A program made the translations under genes and the position numbers. Source: Chthonomonadaceae bacterium (GTDB lineage: Bacteria > Armatimonadota > Fimbriimonadia > Fimbriimonadales > Fimbriimonadaceae). From it: a stretch of DNA of 64,000 nucleotides. Below are positions 54,274-63,639 of this stretch, one piece after another. The notes beneath the pieces are model-generated. The model had not been told where the DNA came from. It saw only the letters and a program-made list of their open reading frames with translations, and did no database searches. Numbering within the stretch: the first letter of the stretch is position 1; each line of letters begins with the position of its first letter. The DNA is taken from assembly GCA_015709495.1 (NCBI GenBank), contig CP054189.1, positions 1,550,001 to 1,614,000 on the forward strand. Reading direction: 5' to 3'.

Positions 54274-54729
54274 TTACTCTACGCTCGGAGGCACGTCGAG
54301 GATTACCGTCACCGGCCCATCGTTGACGGCGCAGACCTCCATTTGGGCTCCGAAGACGCCGGTCTCGACCCTGGTGCCGAGGTCCCTCAGCGTTTCGACG
54401 AAGCGATCGAAGAGCACCTTTCCTGCCTCGAAAGGCGCGGCCTCGATGAAGCTTGGGCGGCGGTTCTTCGCCGTTTCTCCGTAGACGGTGAAGTTGGAGA
54501 TCGCCAGAACGGAAGAACCCGGGACCTCGGCGAGCGACAGGTTCATCTTGCCTTGCTCGTCGTTGAAGATGCGAAGCCCGGCGATTCGCTGGGCCAGCTT
54601 CTCGGCTTGGGCGGGCGTGTCGCTCCGATGCGCGGCGACCCACACGACGAACCCGGCGCCGCACTTTCCGACCTCTAGCCCCTCGACCGAGACGGAAGCC
54701 TTCGAGACCCTTTGGACCACTGCTCTCAC
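54274..54729 (-). CDS. dtd: D-aminoacyl-tRNA deacylase
   Basis: Removes D-amino acids from mischarged tRNA. 151 residues from GTG 54729, giving MRAVVQRVSKASVSVEG, the universal Dtd start; the longer open frame would run through relA/spoT. The family motifs SNFTVYGE and KNRRPSF are close to the usual SQFTLYG; the Gly-cisPro loop NDGPVTVIL is present. Its GTG overlaps the relA/spoT stop (GTGA), so it is co-translated. Confidence 0.95.
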   Translation of the reverse strand: MRAVVQRVSKASVSVEGLEVGKCGAGFVVWVAAHRSDTPAQAEKLAQRIAGLRIFNDEQGKMNLSLAEVPGSSVLAISNFTVYGETAKNRRPSFIEAAPFEAGKVLFDRFVETLRDLGTRVETGVFGAQMEVCAVNDGPVTVILDVPPSVE

Positions 54730-56945
54730 CGCTTGGCCGGCCTCCCAAACATCCGCAGAATGCTGATCACGTCGCTGTAGTTGCTGATTCGGTTCATCAC
54801 AAGCGACAGGTGGCCGGTATCCGAAACTTCGATGGAGACGTCGATCTCGGCGGTGTTGTTGGGCAAGGTGCGGATGCGGGCCCAAGTCACGTTGGCCTTC
54901 GCCTCGCCGAACACCGTGCTGATGTCCATGAGGAGGCCTTGGCGGTTGACGGTGGTGATCTTGAGCATGATCGAGTGAAACTTGCCGTCGGGAGGCCAAT
55001 CCAAATCGACCAGCCGCTCAGGTTCGCTGGCGGAGAGAGCTTGGGCGTTGGGACAGATTCGTCTGTGGATGATCATGCCCCGACCCCGAGTCGTATATCC
55101 CACCACATCGTCTCCGGGAACAGGGTCGCAGCACCGCGCCCGCCGCACCAAGATGTTGTCCACTCCGTCGTGGGTGACGGTGAGCCGACCTTCCTTGGCC
55201 TCCGAGGGGTGAACGCGCTCTTTCTCGGGGCGAGGCTGCCCGCCTCGAAGCCTGTTGAGGACGTTTTGGGCGCTCACCAGCCCCGAACCGACCTTCGCGT
55301 AAAGGTCTTCGGGGATTTCACAGGAATCGAAGTGGGGAAGAACCGATTTGATCTTCTCGTCGGTGATCCATTGCTTGGCTTCGAGTCCCAAAGACTTCGC
55401 CTCGCGTTCGAGGGCGTCCTTGCCCCTTGAGGCGTCCTGAAACCGGCTTTGCTTTCGAAAGTGGCTGCGGAGTTTGCTTCGCGCGTGCGCCGAACGAACG
55501 AACTCCAACCAGTCCATGCTGGGTTGCGCGTTCGAGCGAGTGATCAGTTCGACCACGTCGCCGTTCTGCAATTGGCGGTTGAGGGGAACCATCGTGCCGT
55601 TGACCTTCGCTCCAACGACCGTCAGGCCCAGTTGGGTGTGGACTCGGAACGCGAAGTCCACAGGGGTCGAGCCCGCGGGAAGATCGATTACGTCGCCTCG
55701 CGGGGTGAACACGAACACCTGTTCGCTGAAGAGGTCCGTCGAGATCGACCGCAAGAAGTCGCTACTGAGCTTCGCGTCGCTCGACCAGTCGAAGAGTTGC
55801 TCGCGGAGCCGGGCAAGCTGCTTGACCTCGGCGTCTTTGGTCGAACCTTCCTTGTATCCCCAATGAGCCGCGACGCCGTACTCGGCGACTTCGTGCATTT
55901 CCCGCGTTCGAATCTGCACTTCGAGCGGTTCCCCGTGCGGCCCCATCACCTTGGTGTGGAGCGATTGATACCCGTTGCTCTTCGGCTTGGCGATGTAGTC
56001 ATAAAAGAGCCCTGCAATGGGCAAGAACGACTCGTGGACGATTCCGAGCGCCAAATAGCAGTCGCTCACCTTCTCGACGATGACGCGCAGGGCGAGGAGG
56101 TCGTGGATTTCCTCGAAGCTTCGACCCTGCTTGACCATTTTTTGAAAGATGCTGTAGAGATGCTTGGGCCGGCCCTTGATTTCCGCGCCGGCGATTCCCT
56201 TCTCGGCGAGTTTTCGTTGGAGCGTCTCGATGGCCAGTTCGAGTTCCGACTCACGCTCCCCACGGGACTTGGCCACGAGGTCCGCCACTCGCCGGTATTC
56301 GTTGGGGTGGAGGTTCTGAAACGCGAGGTCTTCGAGTTGCCACTTCAACTCCCAAATGCCGAGCCGAGCTGCCAAAGGGGCGAACACATCGAGCGTCTCA
56401 TTGGCGATGCGGGTGCGCTTTTCCGGTTCAAGGCCCTGGAGCGTTCGCATGTTGTGGAGTCGGTCGGCGAGCTTGATGATGACGACTCGAACGTCCGACG
56501 CCATCGCCAGCAGCATTTTGCGGAGGTTTTCGGCTGCGCGAACCGACTCTGCCCTGGCGCGCATCGTCGCGGTTTCGCCCTTCGGCTGGAATCGAAGCTT
56601 AGTGACTCCCTCGACCATGGCGAGCACTTCGGTCCCAAACCACGCTTCGATCTCGGTGGCGGAGACGGGGGTGTCTTCGAGAGTGTCGTGGAGCAGGGCG
56701 GCGACCAGGGTGTCGTCGTCCATGTTGATCTGCTCGACGATTTTGGCGACGGCGAGCGGGTGGGTGATGTACGGCTCCCCCGATTGGCGAGTTTGCCCCT
56801 TGTGGGCTCGGTCGGCGACGAAGTAGGCTTTGCGGATTCGTTCGAGGCTCGCTTCTTCTCGACGCGGCCCTAGGTGTTCGAGGAACTCCTCGAGTTCTGG
56901 TGGTTCCGTCCACTCGGGGTGGATAGGGTCGGCTGGAAGGGCCAT
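54726..56945 (-). CDS. relA/spoT: Bifunctional (p)ppGpp synthetase/hydrolase
   Basis: Controls the stringent-response alarmone. 739 residues from ATG 56945 (open frame to 57029). Domains in order: HD hydrolase (PYITHPLAVAKIV, LLHDTLEDTP), synthetase (DLLALRVIVEKVSDCYLALG, YIAKPKSNGYQSLHT), TGS (VFVFTPRGDVIDLPAGSTPVDFAF), and a C-terminal ACT domain (HSIMLKITTVNRQGLLMDIS). Both HD and synthetase motifs look intact, so it is probably bifunctional. Confidence 0.96.
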   Translation of the reverse strand: MALPADPIHPEWTEPPELEEFLEHLGPRREEASLERIRKAYFVADRAHKGQTRQSGEPYITHPLAVAKIVEQINMDDDTLVAALLHDTLEDTPVSATEIEAWFGTEVLAMVEGVTKLRFQPKGETATMRARAESVRAAENLRKMLLAMASDVRVVIIKLADRLHNMRTLQGLEPEKRTRIANETLDVFAPLAARLGIWELKWQLEDLAFQNLHPNEYRRVADLVAKSRGERESELELAIETLQRKLAEKGIAGAEIKGRPKHLYSIFQKMVKQGRSFEEIHDLLALRVIVEKVSDCYLALGIVHESFLPIAGLFYDYIAKPKSNGYQSLHTKVMGPHGEPLEVQIRTREMHEVAEYGVAAHWGYKEGSTKDAEVKQLARLREQLFDWSSDAKLSSDFLRSISTDLFSEQVFVFTPRGDVIDLPAGSTPVDFAFRVHTQLGLTVVGAKVNGTMVPLNRQLQNGDVVELITRSNAQPSMDWLEFVRSAHARSKLRSHFRKQSRFQDASRGKDALEREAKSLGLEAKQWITDEKIKSVLPHFDSCEIPEDLYAKVGSGLVSAQNVLNRLRGGQPRPEKERVHPSEAKEGRLTVTHDGVDNILVRRARCCDPVPGDDVVGYTTRGRGMIIHRRICPNAQALSASEPERLVDLDWPPDGKFHSIMLKITTVNRQGLLMDISTVFGEAKANVTWARIRTLPNNTAEIDVSIEVSDTGHLSLVMNRISNYSDVISILRMFGRPAKR

Positions 56946-57025
56946 GTGCTGATCCGCAAGGGGTTCCCTCGGCGTTGAAGTGCCCGCAACGGTTCTATTG
57001 TACTTGGCCCCAGCGAGTTCACAAC

Positions 57026-57763
57026 TCAAACCCTCGAACTCGAACGAAGTTCAAGGATTCGGCGAACCTGTTCCGCTTGCTCAGGGGTATCGACGGCCAG
57101 TTCGGTGCCTTGAGCCGGGCTCATCTGGATCCCGATCCCGTTTTCGAGGAAGCGGAGCTGTTCGAGGGACTCGGCGATCTCGAGTGGGGAAGGGGGCAGG
57201 GATGCGAACTCAAGCAGGGCCTGCCGTCGGAAGGCATAAAGCCCGACGTGCTTCTTGACCGGGATCGTCCTGGGGTTGCGGGGGTAGGGAATGGCATGGC
57301 GGCTGAAGTAAAGCGCCCGGCCCGAGTTGTCCGTGACGACTTTCACCACCATCGGGTTGTCGATCTCGGCGGGTTCACAGTCGCAGTGCACGCTTGCCAT
57401 TTGGGCGTCCGCGCGTTCGAGCAGGGGAGCGACGCAGGCATCGATCGAGGCCGTGGGGATGAGCGGCTCGTCGCCCTGCACGTTGACGTAAACCTCGCTT
57501 TCCACTTGGCTTGCGACCTCGGCAATGCGATCGGTTCCGGTTAGGTGGTCGCTGCGGGTCAGAAGGGCCTTGCAGCCGAACTCCTGGCAGCGGTCGACGA
57601 TCACAGGATCGGGCGTGGCGACCACGACCTCTTCGGCGTATGCCGACTTTCGGGCCGCCTCGAAGACCCACTGCACCATTGGCTTGCCCATCAGATCGAC
57701 CAGGGGCTTGCCGGGAAATCTCGTACTGTCCATCCTCGCCGGGATCACGATCATCACGCGCAT
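57026..57763 (-). CDS. kdsB: 3-deoxy-manno-octulosonate cytidylyltransferase (CMP-Kdo synthetase)
   Basis: Activates Kdo for the lipid A core, so the organism should carry lipopolysaccharide. 245 residues. Nucleotide-binding MIVIPARMDSTRFPGKPLV, then VNVQGDEPLIPTASIDA (the metal-binding DEP) and RHAIPYPR. The stop overlaps the relA/spoT open frame but not its chosen start. Close neighbour of the RNase P RNA gene. Confidence 0.95.
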   Translation of the reverse strand: MRVMIVIPARMDSTRFPGKPLVDLMGKPMVQWVFEAARKSAYAEEVVVATPDPVIVDRCQEFGCKALLTRSDHLTGTDRIAEVASQVESEVYVNVQGDEPLIPTASIDACVAPLLERADAQMASVHCDCEPAEIDNPMVVKVVTDNSGRALYFSRHAIPYPRNPRTIPVKKHVGLYAFRRQALLEFASLPPSPLEIAESLEQLRFLENGIGIQMSPAQGTELAVDTPEQAEQVRRILELRSSSRV

Positions 57764-57806
57764 GAGACGATGTTATCTCGCCGGAGGGCCGTAAGGACAG
57801 GAGAGT

Positions 57807-58135
57807 GGGGAAACGACCTATAAGCCGGATTCTGTTTTTGTGCGGCGATCTGTCTATGCGGCCTACCCGGACGGTCAGCGGGCCGCTTCGTCCCGTCCCT
57901 ATTTGGCCTTGCTTCCGGCGGGGTTTGCCCCCTTGAACGGTTGCCCGCCCAAGGCGTGAGCTCTTACCTCGCGATTTCACCCTTATCCCGACAAGTCGAG
58001 ACGGTTTGTTTCTGTTGCACTTTCCGTCCCCGGTTCTTAGGCCGAGTCCCTCGGTTTCCCGAGGCGCCGTGCCCTATGAAGTCCGGACTTTCCTCTCCCC
58101 ATCGCTGAGGAGCCGCCACCCGGTCGCTTCCACCA
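57807..58135 (-). ncRNA. rnpB: RNase P RNA (bacterial type A)
   Basis: The catalytic RNA of tRNA 5' maturation. On the minus strand the hallmark segments are GAGGAAAGTCCGG (complement about 58081-58095), GGGTGAAA near 57980, and ACAGAATCCGGCTTATAGG at the 3' end. The P1 stem pairs GGAAGCGACC (58131-58122) with GGTCGTTTCC (57818-57809). Ends are approximate (a few bases). About 329 nt. TATAGT on the minus strand near 58149-58154 may be its -10. Confidence 0.95.
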
Positions 58136-58276
58136 CTCCTAATAAGTCTACTATATGGGACAATGGTTCCCGAATCAGGACCTTGGGAAACCTGGGCCTT
58201 GGGGAGTGCGTACAATCGAAGCGGCCAATCGGCATTACCGTGGCGGTGCGGCCGTACGTAGAAGAGGGCAGGTCCA

Positions 58277-60061
58277 TTGCACACGGAATCCGGTACTCAG
58301 GCGCGGGAAACGGGCGAATCCGCTCAGGCGCTTGTGCGCTATCTGAGGGAGCATCCGGAAGCGGTTCGAGTCCCGGCCAAGGAGCTCGCCGAGCAGTTCG
58401 GCCTTTCTGTAGAGTTCGTCGAACGATTCATCGCGGGATTGGTTCAGCGCAAGGGAGCAGCGATCGACGCTCGCCCGGTGATTTCGCCGGTCCGACGGTT
58501 TCTGGGTCGAACCAGGCGGCTTGTGTTTCGGCTGATGGACCACCCGGTGCCGTTTATCAGCGTGACGGCCGCCGCGGCGATCTCGCTGTTCCTGTACTTT
58601 CACTTTCTCAACCACCCGCTTTCGCAAGTCCGGCCTGGCGATCCCGTGATCGACCTGCGAGCCGATCCGGTGCTGTTCTTCGGCATCACCCTCGCCACGC
58701 TCTTGCTCCATTGGACTTGTTACTATCGCCTAGGACGGGTTCGGTATGCGCTTCTGGGCGCGGTCGCTTGTTGGGTGCTGTCGGCGACGGCGCTTATGGT
58801 GGTCGCCTGGCTTAGGATGCAAGACCAGAACGTGTCGAACATGCCGGTCCAGTTGCTGCTCCTGGCCTTTGGAATGCTCGCGCTCAACGTCGCTTATGCG
58901 GGCGCGGGCGCTTTCGCGGCGGTGCTTGGCGGGTTCGCTCAGCTCAAGAGGTCCGACCGGGAACTCGAACAGATGACTCGGCAGCAGCTCTTGGGGCGGC
59001 TGTTTGAACTTCAGGAGCTTCTCGAAAAGCCGCACGAAACCCTGACTTCGATTGAAGAGCGCCCCTGGTATCGGGCGCTGGAGACCGTTCGGGCCCAGCC
59101 TCTTCATTACGCCATCGGTTTGGGAGCGGGCGCCGCAGCAGTTTACATGCTCCTTCGGGGGGTTGTTTTCGGCCACCTCGACGACGCAAGCCTCAGCCGA
59201 ATGCCGCTGCTCGTTCTGGTCACCCTCGCCTTTCAGGTTTCGGACATCGCATTGATGGCGATCGTCTCGTTCGTTCATCGCAACGTTGGCGGGGCGATTC
59301 TAAGCGCGGTCGTCTACCAACTCTCGGGACTCTTGATGTATTTGCTTCCGATTCCGCACTTCGGACCCGAGTTCTTTCGAAGGCCAGCGATGCCTTTCAT
59401 TCTCGCAATCGGGTTTATTCTGGCCGTGACGGTGGGAATCGTGGCCCATGTTGGTTCGTTGGTCGAAGAGCGCGCCCTTCGAGAACGTCGCCGCCTGGTC
59501 AACGATCCCGCGATCTTGCTGGCCGAACTGGTCCGGATTCAATGGATGCTCTCCGTGAAGCCGCTCGACGTGTGCGTGATGGTCGTCGATGTAGTAAAGA
59601 GTTCGCTGATGAAGGCCGGATCGGACCCGTTAAAGGCCGAGTTCAGCTTCCGCGACTATCAAGAGATGGTCGCTGGGATCGCCCAGAAACACGGGGGCCG
59701 GGTGCATTCGACGGCAGGCGATGGCGTCGTGGTTGCGTTCGACGACTGCAGGGCTGCCTTGGATGCGGCCAAGAGCGTTCAGTCCGAGATGCCCTTGTTC
59801 AATCAGTCGCGGAACCGGCTCTCGATGCCATTCCGACTTCGGATCGGCATTCATTCGGGCCTAGTAACGGGGGACATCGACAAAGTCGTGTTTACTGAGG
59901 TGATCGATATCGCGGCTCATTCGGAAAAGCGCGCGCCCGTCGGCGGGATCGTCGTCACGGAGAAGGCTTTGGAGCGGCTCACCGGCGAGCCGATGGCGCC
60001 CTTGAACGAAGAGATCGGGGGCAACCGCCTCTTCCTGGTGCTGAGCTCGGGGTCTTCATGA
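58277..60061 (+). CDS. Membrane protein with class III nucleotide cyclase-like domain
   Basis: 594 residues from TTG 58277 (a later GTG is possible). Order: an N-terminal winged-helix-like stretch (REHPEAVRVPAKELAEQFGLS), six or more transmembrane helices (80-400), then a class III cyclase domain. The first metal Asp is in VMVVDVVKSS and the second in TAGDGVVVAF; G-IHSG-VTGD is also there. The adenine-specific Asn-Arg motif is not kept: expected VN-x-A-AR is IDIAAHSEK here, so activity is uncertain. The stop overlaps lipB (ATGA). Confidence 0.82.
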   Translation: MHTESGTQARETGESAQALVRYLREHPEAVRVPAKELAEQFGLSVEFVERFIAGLVQRKGAAIDARPVISPVRRFLGRTRRLVFRLMDHPVPFISVTAAAAISLFLYFHFLNHPLSQVRPGDPVIDLRADPVLFFGITLATLLLHWTCYYRLGRVRYALLGAVACWVLSATALMVVAWLRMQDQNVSNMPVQLLLLAFGMLALNVAYAGAGAFAAVLGGFAQLKRSDRELEQMTRQQLLGRLFELQELLEKPHETLTSIEERPWYRALETVRAQPLHYAIGLGAGAAAVYMLLRGVVFGHLDDASLSRMPLLVLVTLAFQVSDIALMAIVSFVHRNVGGAILSAVVYQLSGLLMYLLPIPHFGPEFFRRPAMPFILAIGFILAVTVGIVAHVGSLVEERALRERRRLVNDPAILLAELVRIQWMLSVKPLDVCVMVVDVVKSSLMKAGSDPLKAEFSFRDYQEMVAGIAQKHGGRVHSTAGDGVVVAFDDCRAALDAAKSVQSEMPLFNQSRNRLSMPFRLRIGIHSGLVTGDIDKVVFTEVIDIAAHSEKRAPVGGIVVTEKALERLTGEPMAPLNEEIGGNRLFLVLSSGSS

Positions 60062-60795
60062 GAGAAGGTCGCTGGGTCGATCTGGGGCGCATGCGATATG
60101 CGCCTTGCTTTGAATTGCAGCGAAAACTGCTCGAAGGGGTCGTCGGAGGTTCGGAAGCCCCTACGCTGCTCTTCGTCGAGCATGAGCCCGTGCTGAGCCT
60201 CGGCGCGGGGTTCCATGAAGAGAACCTGCTTTTGAGCCGTGAAGAGTATGCGAGGCGCGGGATCGAAGTACTCCCCACCGACCGAGGTGGCGACGTAACG
60301 TTCCACGGGCCGAACCAACTGGTCGCCTATCCCATTTTTCCACTTGCGTGGGTCGATCAGGACCTCCACCGCTGGATGCGAACTCTCGAAGAGTCCGTGA
60401 TCGTGGCGCTGCGCGATTTCGGGTTGAAAGGCGAGCGGTTCCCTCCGCTGACGGGCGTCTGGGTGGGGGGACGAAAGGTCTGCGCGATCGGCATCAAGGT
60501 TCGGAGGTGGGTGTCGATGCACGGCCTGGCCCTCAACTGCAACAACGACCTCTCGCCCTTCGATCTGATCGTGCCGTGTGGGATCCAAGGCTACTCAGTC
60601 ACGAGTGTGAGCCGCGAATCGGGCCGTGAGCTCACGACGCAGCAGGCGAGGGAGAGTCTCTTGCTGGCCTTCGAAGGATTGCTGAATGTTTCGCTCGAAG
60701 AGGAGGGACGTGAGGCGCTCTTGATCCGTCTGTTGGGTGAGACGCAGGCCTCTGAGACCCTCCATGAACCTCCTCGACTTCAACACCTCCCCTGA
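60058..60795 (+). CDS. lipB: Octanoyltransferase LipB
   Basis: Transfers octanoyl from acyl carrier protein to lipoyl domains. 245 residues. Motifs: TDRGGDVTFHGPNQLVAYP, the K in GGRKVCAIGIKVRRW-, HGLALNCNND, and the acyl-accepting Cys in IVPCGIQGYSVTS. Starts inside the cyclase stop and overlaps the next gene by 32 bp, in a run lipB-rnhB-yraN. lipA is not in the window. Confidence 0.95.
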   Translation: MREGRWVDLGRMRYAPCFELQRKLLEGVVGGSEAPTLLFVEHEPVLSLGAGFHEENLLLSREEYARRGIEVLPTDRGGDVTFHGPNQLVAYPIFPLAWVDQDLHRWMRTLEESVIVALRDFGLKGERFPPLTGVWVGGRKVCAIGIKVRRWVSMHGLALNCNNDLSPFDLIVPCGIQGYSVTSVSRESGRELTTQQARESLLLAFEGLLNVSLEEEGREALLIRLLGETQASETLHEPPRLQHLP

Positions 60796-61405
60796 GTCGC
60801 CCGAGGCGGGCTTGTTGTTTGAAGAGGGTGTTGCGGGGATCGATGAAGCTGGCAGGGGCCCCCTTGCGGGTCCCGTCGTCGCTGCGGCGGTGATCCTCCC
60901 GAGCGGATTCGACACCCTTGGCCTCGACGACTCCAAGAAGCTCACTTCCCAGCAGCGGGAGGAGTGGGCCGAGAAGATTCGCTTCAAGGCGCATTGGGGA
61001 CTCGCGATCGTCGGACCCAGTCAAATCGACCGTACGAACATCCTCCAAGCGACGTTTCAAGCGATGCTCGACGCCTATTTGTCGCTCCCCATGCGCCCCA
61101 CCGCGGTTCGAGTCGATGGGAATCAGGTCCCTCCGGGGATCGACGTGCCGTGCAGCGCATGGGTCAAGGGCGACTCAAGGCATACGGCCATCGCCGCGGC
61201 TTCGATCCTCGCCAAGACCGAGCGCGACTCGCTGATGCGGGGGTTTGCCACTTTGTACCCAGGCTACGGGTTCGAGAGGCACTTCGGATATGCGTCCCCC
61301 GAGCATCTCGAAGCGATCGCAAGACTTGGGCCGTGTCCCCTTCACCGGATGTCGTTTCGACCCTTGCGGAAGGATGAGCAGGCGTGCCTAATCTTCGACG
61401 CGTAG
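60764..61405 (+). CDS. rnhB: Ribonuclease HII
   Basis: Removes ribonucleotides and RNA primers from DNA. 213 residues from ATG 60764. Carboxylate ligands: GIDEAGRGPLAGPVVAAAV (D, E), LDDSKKLTSQQREE, and VDGNQ plus AAASILAKTERD. The start overlaps the lipB end by 32 bp, and the stop overlaps yraN by 22 bp. Confidence 0.95.
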   Translation: MNLLDFNTSPESPEAGLLFEEGVAGIDEAGRGPLAGPVVAAAVILPSGFDTLGLDDSKKLTSQQREEWAEKIRFKAHWGLAIVGPSQIDRTNILQATFQAMLDAYLSLPMRPTAVRVDGNQVPPGIDVPCSAWVKGDSRHTAIAAASILAKTERDSLMRGFATLYPGYGFERHFGYASPEHLEAIARLGPCPLHRMSFRPLRKDEQACLIFDA

Positions 61406-61734
61406 GCCGCGAGGCCGAAGATCGGGCCGCCGCCTACCTCGAATCCCTCGGGTACACCGTAATCGCGCGGAGGTTCCAAGCCAGGCACGGGGAGATCGAC
61501 CTCGTCGCCTTGGACGGAGCGACGATGGTGTTTGTCGAAGTGAAGATGCGGCGGAGCGCCGAGTCCCATCCCGAAGATGCGGTTGATCGGACGAAGAAAA
61601 AGCGAATCGTGGAGTCCGCGCGGGAATTCCTCGAAGCCTACGATGGGCCGGACGTCGAGGTGCGATTCGACGTTGTGACTGTGGCGTCGGGGCGGCTGAC
61701 CCACCTTCCCGACGCCTTCTGGCCGGAGGACTGA
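61384..61734 (+). CDS. yraN: YraN/UPF0102-family endonuclease-like protein
   Basis: 116 residues from GTG 61384. VGREAEDRAAAYLESLGYTVIARRFQ is the family N-terminus; the restriction-endonuclease-like site is GEIDLVALDG and FVEVKMRR (E/D...E-x-K). Commonly next to rnhB, as here. Precise role unknown; probably DNA repair or recombination. Confidence 0.93.
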   Translation: MPNLRRVGREAEDRAAAYLESLGYTVIARRFQARHGEIDLVALDGATMVFVEVKMRRSAESHPEDAVDRTKKKRIVESAREFLEAYDGPDVEVRFDVVTVASGRLTHLPDAFWPED

Positions 61735-61757
61735 TCGGGCTGGGCCCATAATGGGCT

Positions 61758-62147
61758 ATGTCGGGTTGGGAAAGAGCCCTCTATGTCGGCCTCGGCGGAA
61801 TGTTCGGCGCGCTGGCCAGGTATTGGGTCGGCGGCTGGGTCCAGAGCCGCGCAGGCGCGGTGTTTCCTTGGGGGACGCTCTGCGTCAACCTGCTGGGCTC
61901 TTTTCTGTTGGGGCTCTTGATGGGAGTTGCGCTGAGGGAGAACGTCCCACTCGGCGCCCGGCTCTTTCTCGGAGTGGGGGTGCTTGGAGGCTTCACCACG
62001 TTCTCCACGCTGTCTTACGAGACGCTTCAGTTGATTACCGGCCGAAGCTGGGGGCTTGCGCTTTTGAACGCAGGGGGTAGCGTCGTCGCGGGCCTGATTT
62101 CCGCTGGACTCGGCATTGTCGTCGCGAGGGCGATAGGAGGCGCATGA
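61758..62147 (+). CDS. crcB: Fluoride channel CrcB/FluC
   Basis: 129 residues, four transmembrane helices. Family blocks: GGMFGALARYWVGGWV, FPWGTLCVNLLGSFLLGL (N-x-x-G-S), and GVLGGFTTFSTLSYET (TTFST). Exports fluoride. Followed after one base by the DUF190 gene, a known partner. There is no room for a fluoride riboswitch in the 23 bp before its start, so regulation must be from further upstream or absent. Confidence 0.95.
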   Translation: MSGWERALYVGLGGMFGALARYWVGGWVQSRAGAVFPWGTLCVNLLGSFLLGLLMGVALRENVPLGARLFLGVGVLGGFTTFSTLSYETLQLITGRSWGLALLNAGGSVVAGLISAGLGIVVARAIGGA

Positions 62148-62148
62148 G

Positions 62149-62490
62149 ATGATTATCGAAGGACCCGGAAAGGCGGTGCGGGTGTTTGTGGGCGAGGCCG
62201 ACCACCATCACGGGGAGCCGCTCTATGCCGCCATTGTCAAGCGCGCCCGTGAGGCTGGGCTCGCGGGAGCGACGGTTGTTCGAGGATCGATGGGTTTCGG
62301 GGCGAACAGCCGGATTCATACGGCGAGCATCCTTCGACTCTCTGAAGACCTCCCGGTCATCATCGAGATCGTCGACGTCCCGGAGCGCATCGAGGAGTTC
62401 CTGCCTGTCCTTCACGAGATGGTCGATGAGGGGCTCGTGATGACGTGGGACGTTCAGATCGAACGGTATGTGCATTCGAATCAGGAGTAG
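62149..62490 (+). CDS. DUF190 family protein
   Basis: 113 residues; the GlnB-like ferredoxin fold family. KAVRVFVGEADHHHGEPLYAAIVKRARE and GATVVRGSMGFG are typical. Genes of this family commonly accompany crcB and are thought to be involved in fluoride handling, though not proven. Translationally near-coupled to crcB. Confidence 0.9.
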   Translation: MIIEGPGKAVRVFVGEADHHHGEPLYAAIVKRAREAGLAGATVVRGSMGFGANSRIHTASILRLSEDLPVIIEIVDVPERIEEFLPVLHEMVDEGLVMTWDVQIERYVHSNQE

Positions 62491-62508
62491 GCCCGAAAGG
62501 CTTGGGGA

Positions 62509-63495
62509 TCAACCGCGACCGGATTGATCGGGGATCGAAGGCATATCCGAGAAGTCGTCGAGCGCCCGCCCGGCGGAGTAGTTCCCCATGAGTCCCATCA
62601 GCGCCTGGATTCTTCTTTCGACGGGAGGGTGGGTGCTGAACAGGCTATTGAGGCTCTCGCTGAACTTATGGAGCGGGTTGACGATATAGAGATGCTCGGT
62701 CGCGGCGTTGGCGTTCTCGAGCGGCGTGGGGTCGCTGGCAATCTTCTTGAGCGCCCGCGCAAGTCCTTCGGGGTAGCGGGTGAGTTGAGCGGCGGTCGCA
62801 TCGGCCAAGTATTCGCGCTGGCGGCTGACGGCCATGTGGAGCAGCATCGAAAACAGCGGCGCGAGGATGGAAAGGAGGATCGCGAGGACGAGGAAAATCG
62901 CCGATCCTGAGTCGTTGTCGCGGCTCCTCCGCCCTCCTCCGTGCCAGAGGATCCTCCGGAGCGAATACGCGAGCAGCGGGATCAGCCCTGCCACCATCGC
63001 GATTGTGGTCATGAATCGAATGTCGTAATTGCGGACATGGGCGATCTCGTGGGCCATCACCCCCTGCAGTTCGTCTCGATCGAGGCGGGAAAGGATCCCG
63101 GACGTGAACACGACGACCGCATTCTTTGGGTCGGGGCCGGTCGCAAACGCGTTCGGTGAAGGCGAGTCGATCACCATGACCTTGGGCTTGGGGATTCCGG
63201 CGGCGATCGCCATTTCTTCAGCGACGTTATCGAGTACGCGGAACTCATCGCGCGTTGCCTCCCTCGCGCCCGACAGCGCCAAAATCACCTTGCTACCCGC
63301 ATACCGCGCAAACAAAGCTACGGCCACGCCCAAGGCAGCCGCGAGCGCGGCCCCCAGGGGCCATGCGTTCGGATCGAGCACCGCTCCCGTGACCGCTCCC
63401 AACGCAGCCAGAAGCAGTACCATCAAGAAGGAGTAGAACCAACTCGCCCGGACGTTTGCCGCGATCTGCTCGTGGAGGGTTCGTTTTGCTGCCAT
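62509..63495 (-). CDS. htpX: M48-family zinc metalloprotease HtpX
   Basis: 328 residues; inner-membrane quality-control protease. The zinc motif is VMAHEIAHVRNYD (HExxH) with the third ligand in SRQREYLADATAAQL. Two N-terminal transmembrane helices (FYSFLMVLLLAALGAVTGAV, PLGAALAAALGVAVALF) and two internal ones. End with STHPPVERRIQAL. Start ATG 63495; transcribed convergently with crcB-DUF190. Confidence 0.95.
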   Translation of the reverse strand: MAAKRTLHEQIAANVRASWFYSFLMVLLLAALGAVTGAVLDPNAWPLGAALAAALGVAVALFARYAGSKVILALSGAREATRDEFRVLDNVAEEMAIAAGIPKPKVMVIDSPSPNAFATGPDPKNAVVVFTSGILSRLDRDELQGVMAHEIAHVRNYDIRFMTTIAMVAGLIPLLAYSLRRILWHGGGRRSRDNDSGSAIFLVLAILLSILAPLFSMLLHMAVSRQREYLADATAAQLTRYPEGLARALKKIASDPTPLENANAATEHLYIVNPLHKFSESLNSLFSTHPPVERRIQALMGLMGNYSAGRALDDFSDMPSIPDQSGRG

Positions 63496-63639
63496 GTTCG
63501 ACCTTCAAAGTCTACGTTGTTTCGCGCCGCTTCGATGCGCCATTTGACCCGATCGAGTCGGAGATTCGTAAGCTAGGGGTTCGATCCTCTCGAACAGCGA
63601 TCATGCGGGATCGGTTATTCTGAGTGCAGGAACCTCTCG
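63496..63639. other. Divergent intergenic region between htpX and fucosidase
   Basis: 144 bp with a TTCGATCCTCTCGAA-like inverted repeat (63578-63593) and no convincing promoter pair. Contains the ribosome binding region of the fucosidase gene (GCAGGA shortly before 63640). Confidence 0.3.

Noticed and set aside
55449-56873. A 474-codon plus-strand open frame opposite relA/spoT
   Set aside because: Shadow of a gene with intact HD, synthetase, TGS and ACT domains.
61735-61757. A fluoride riboswitch before crcB
   Set aside because: Only 23 bp lie between yraN and crcB, and no conserved riboswitch segment can fit.
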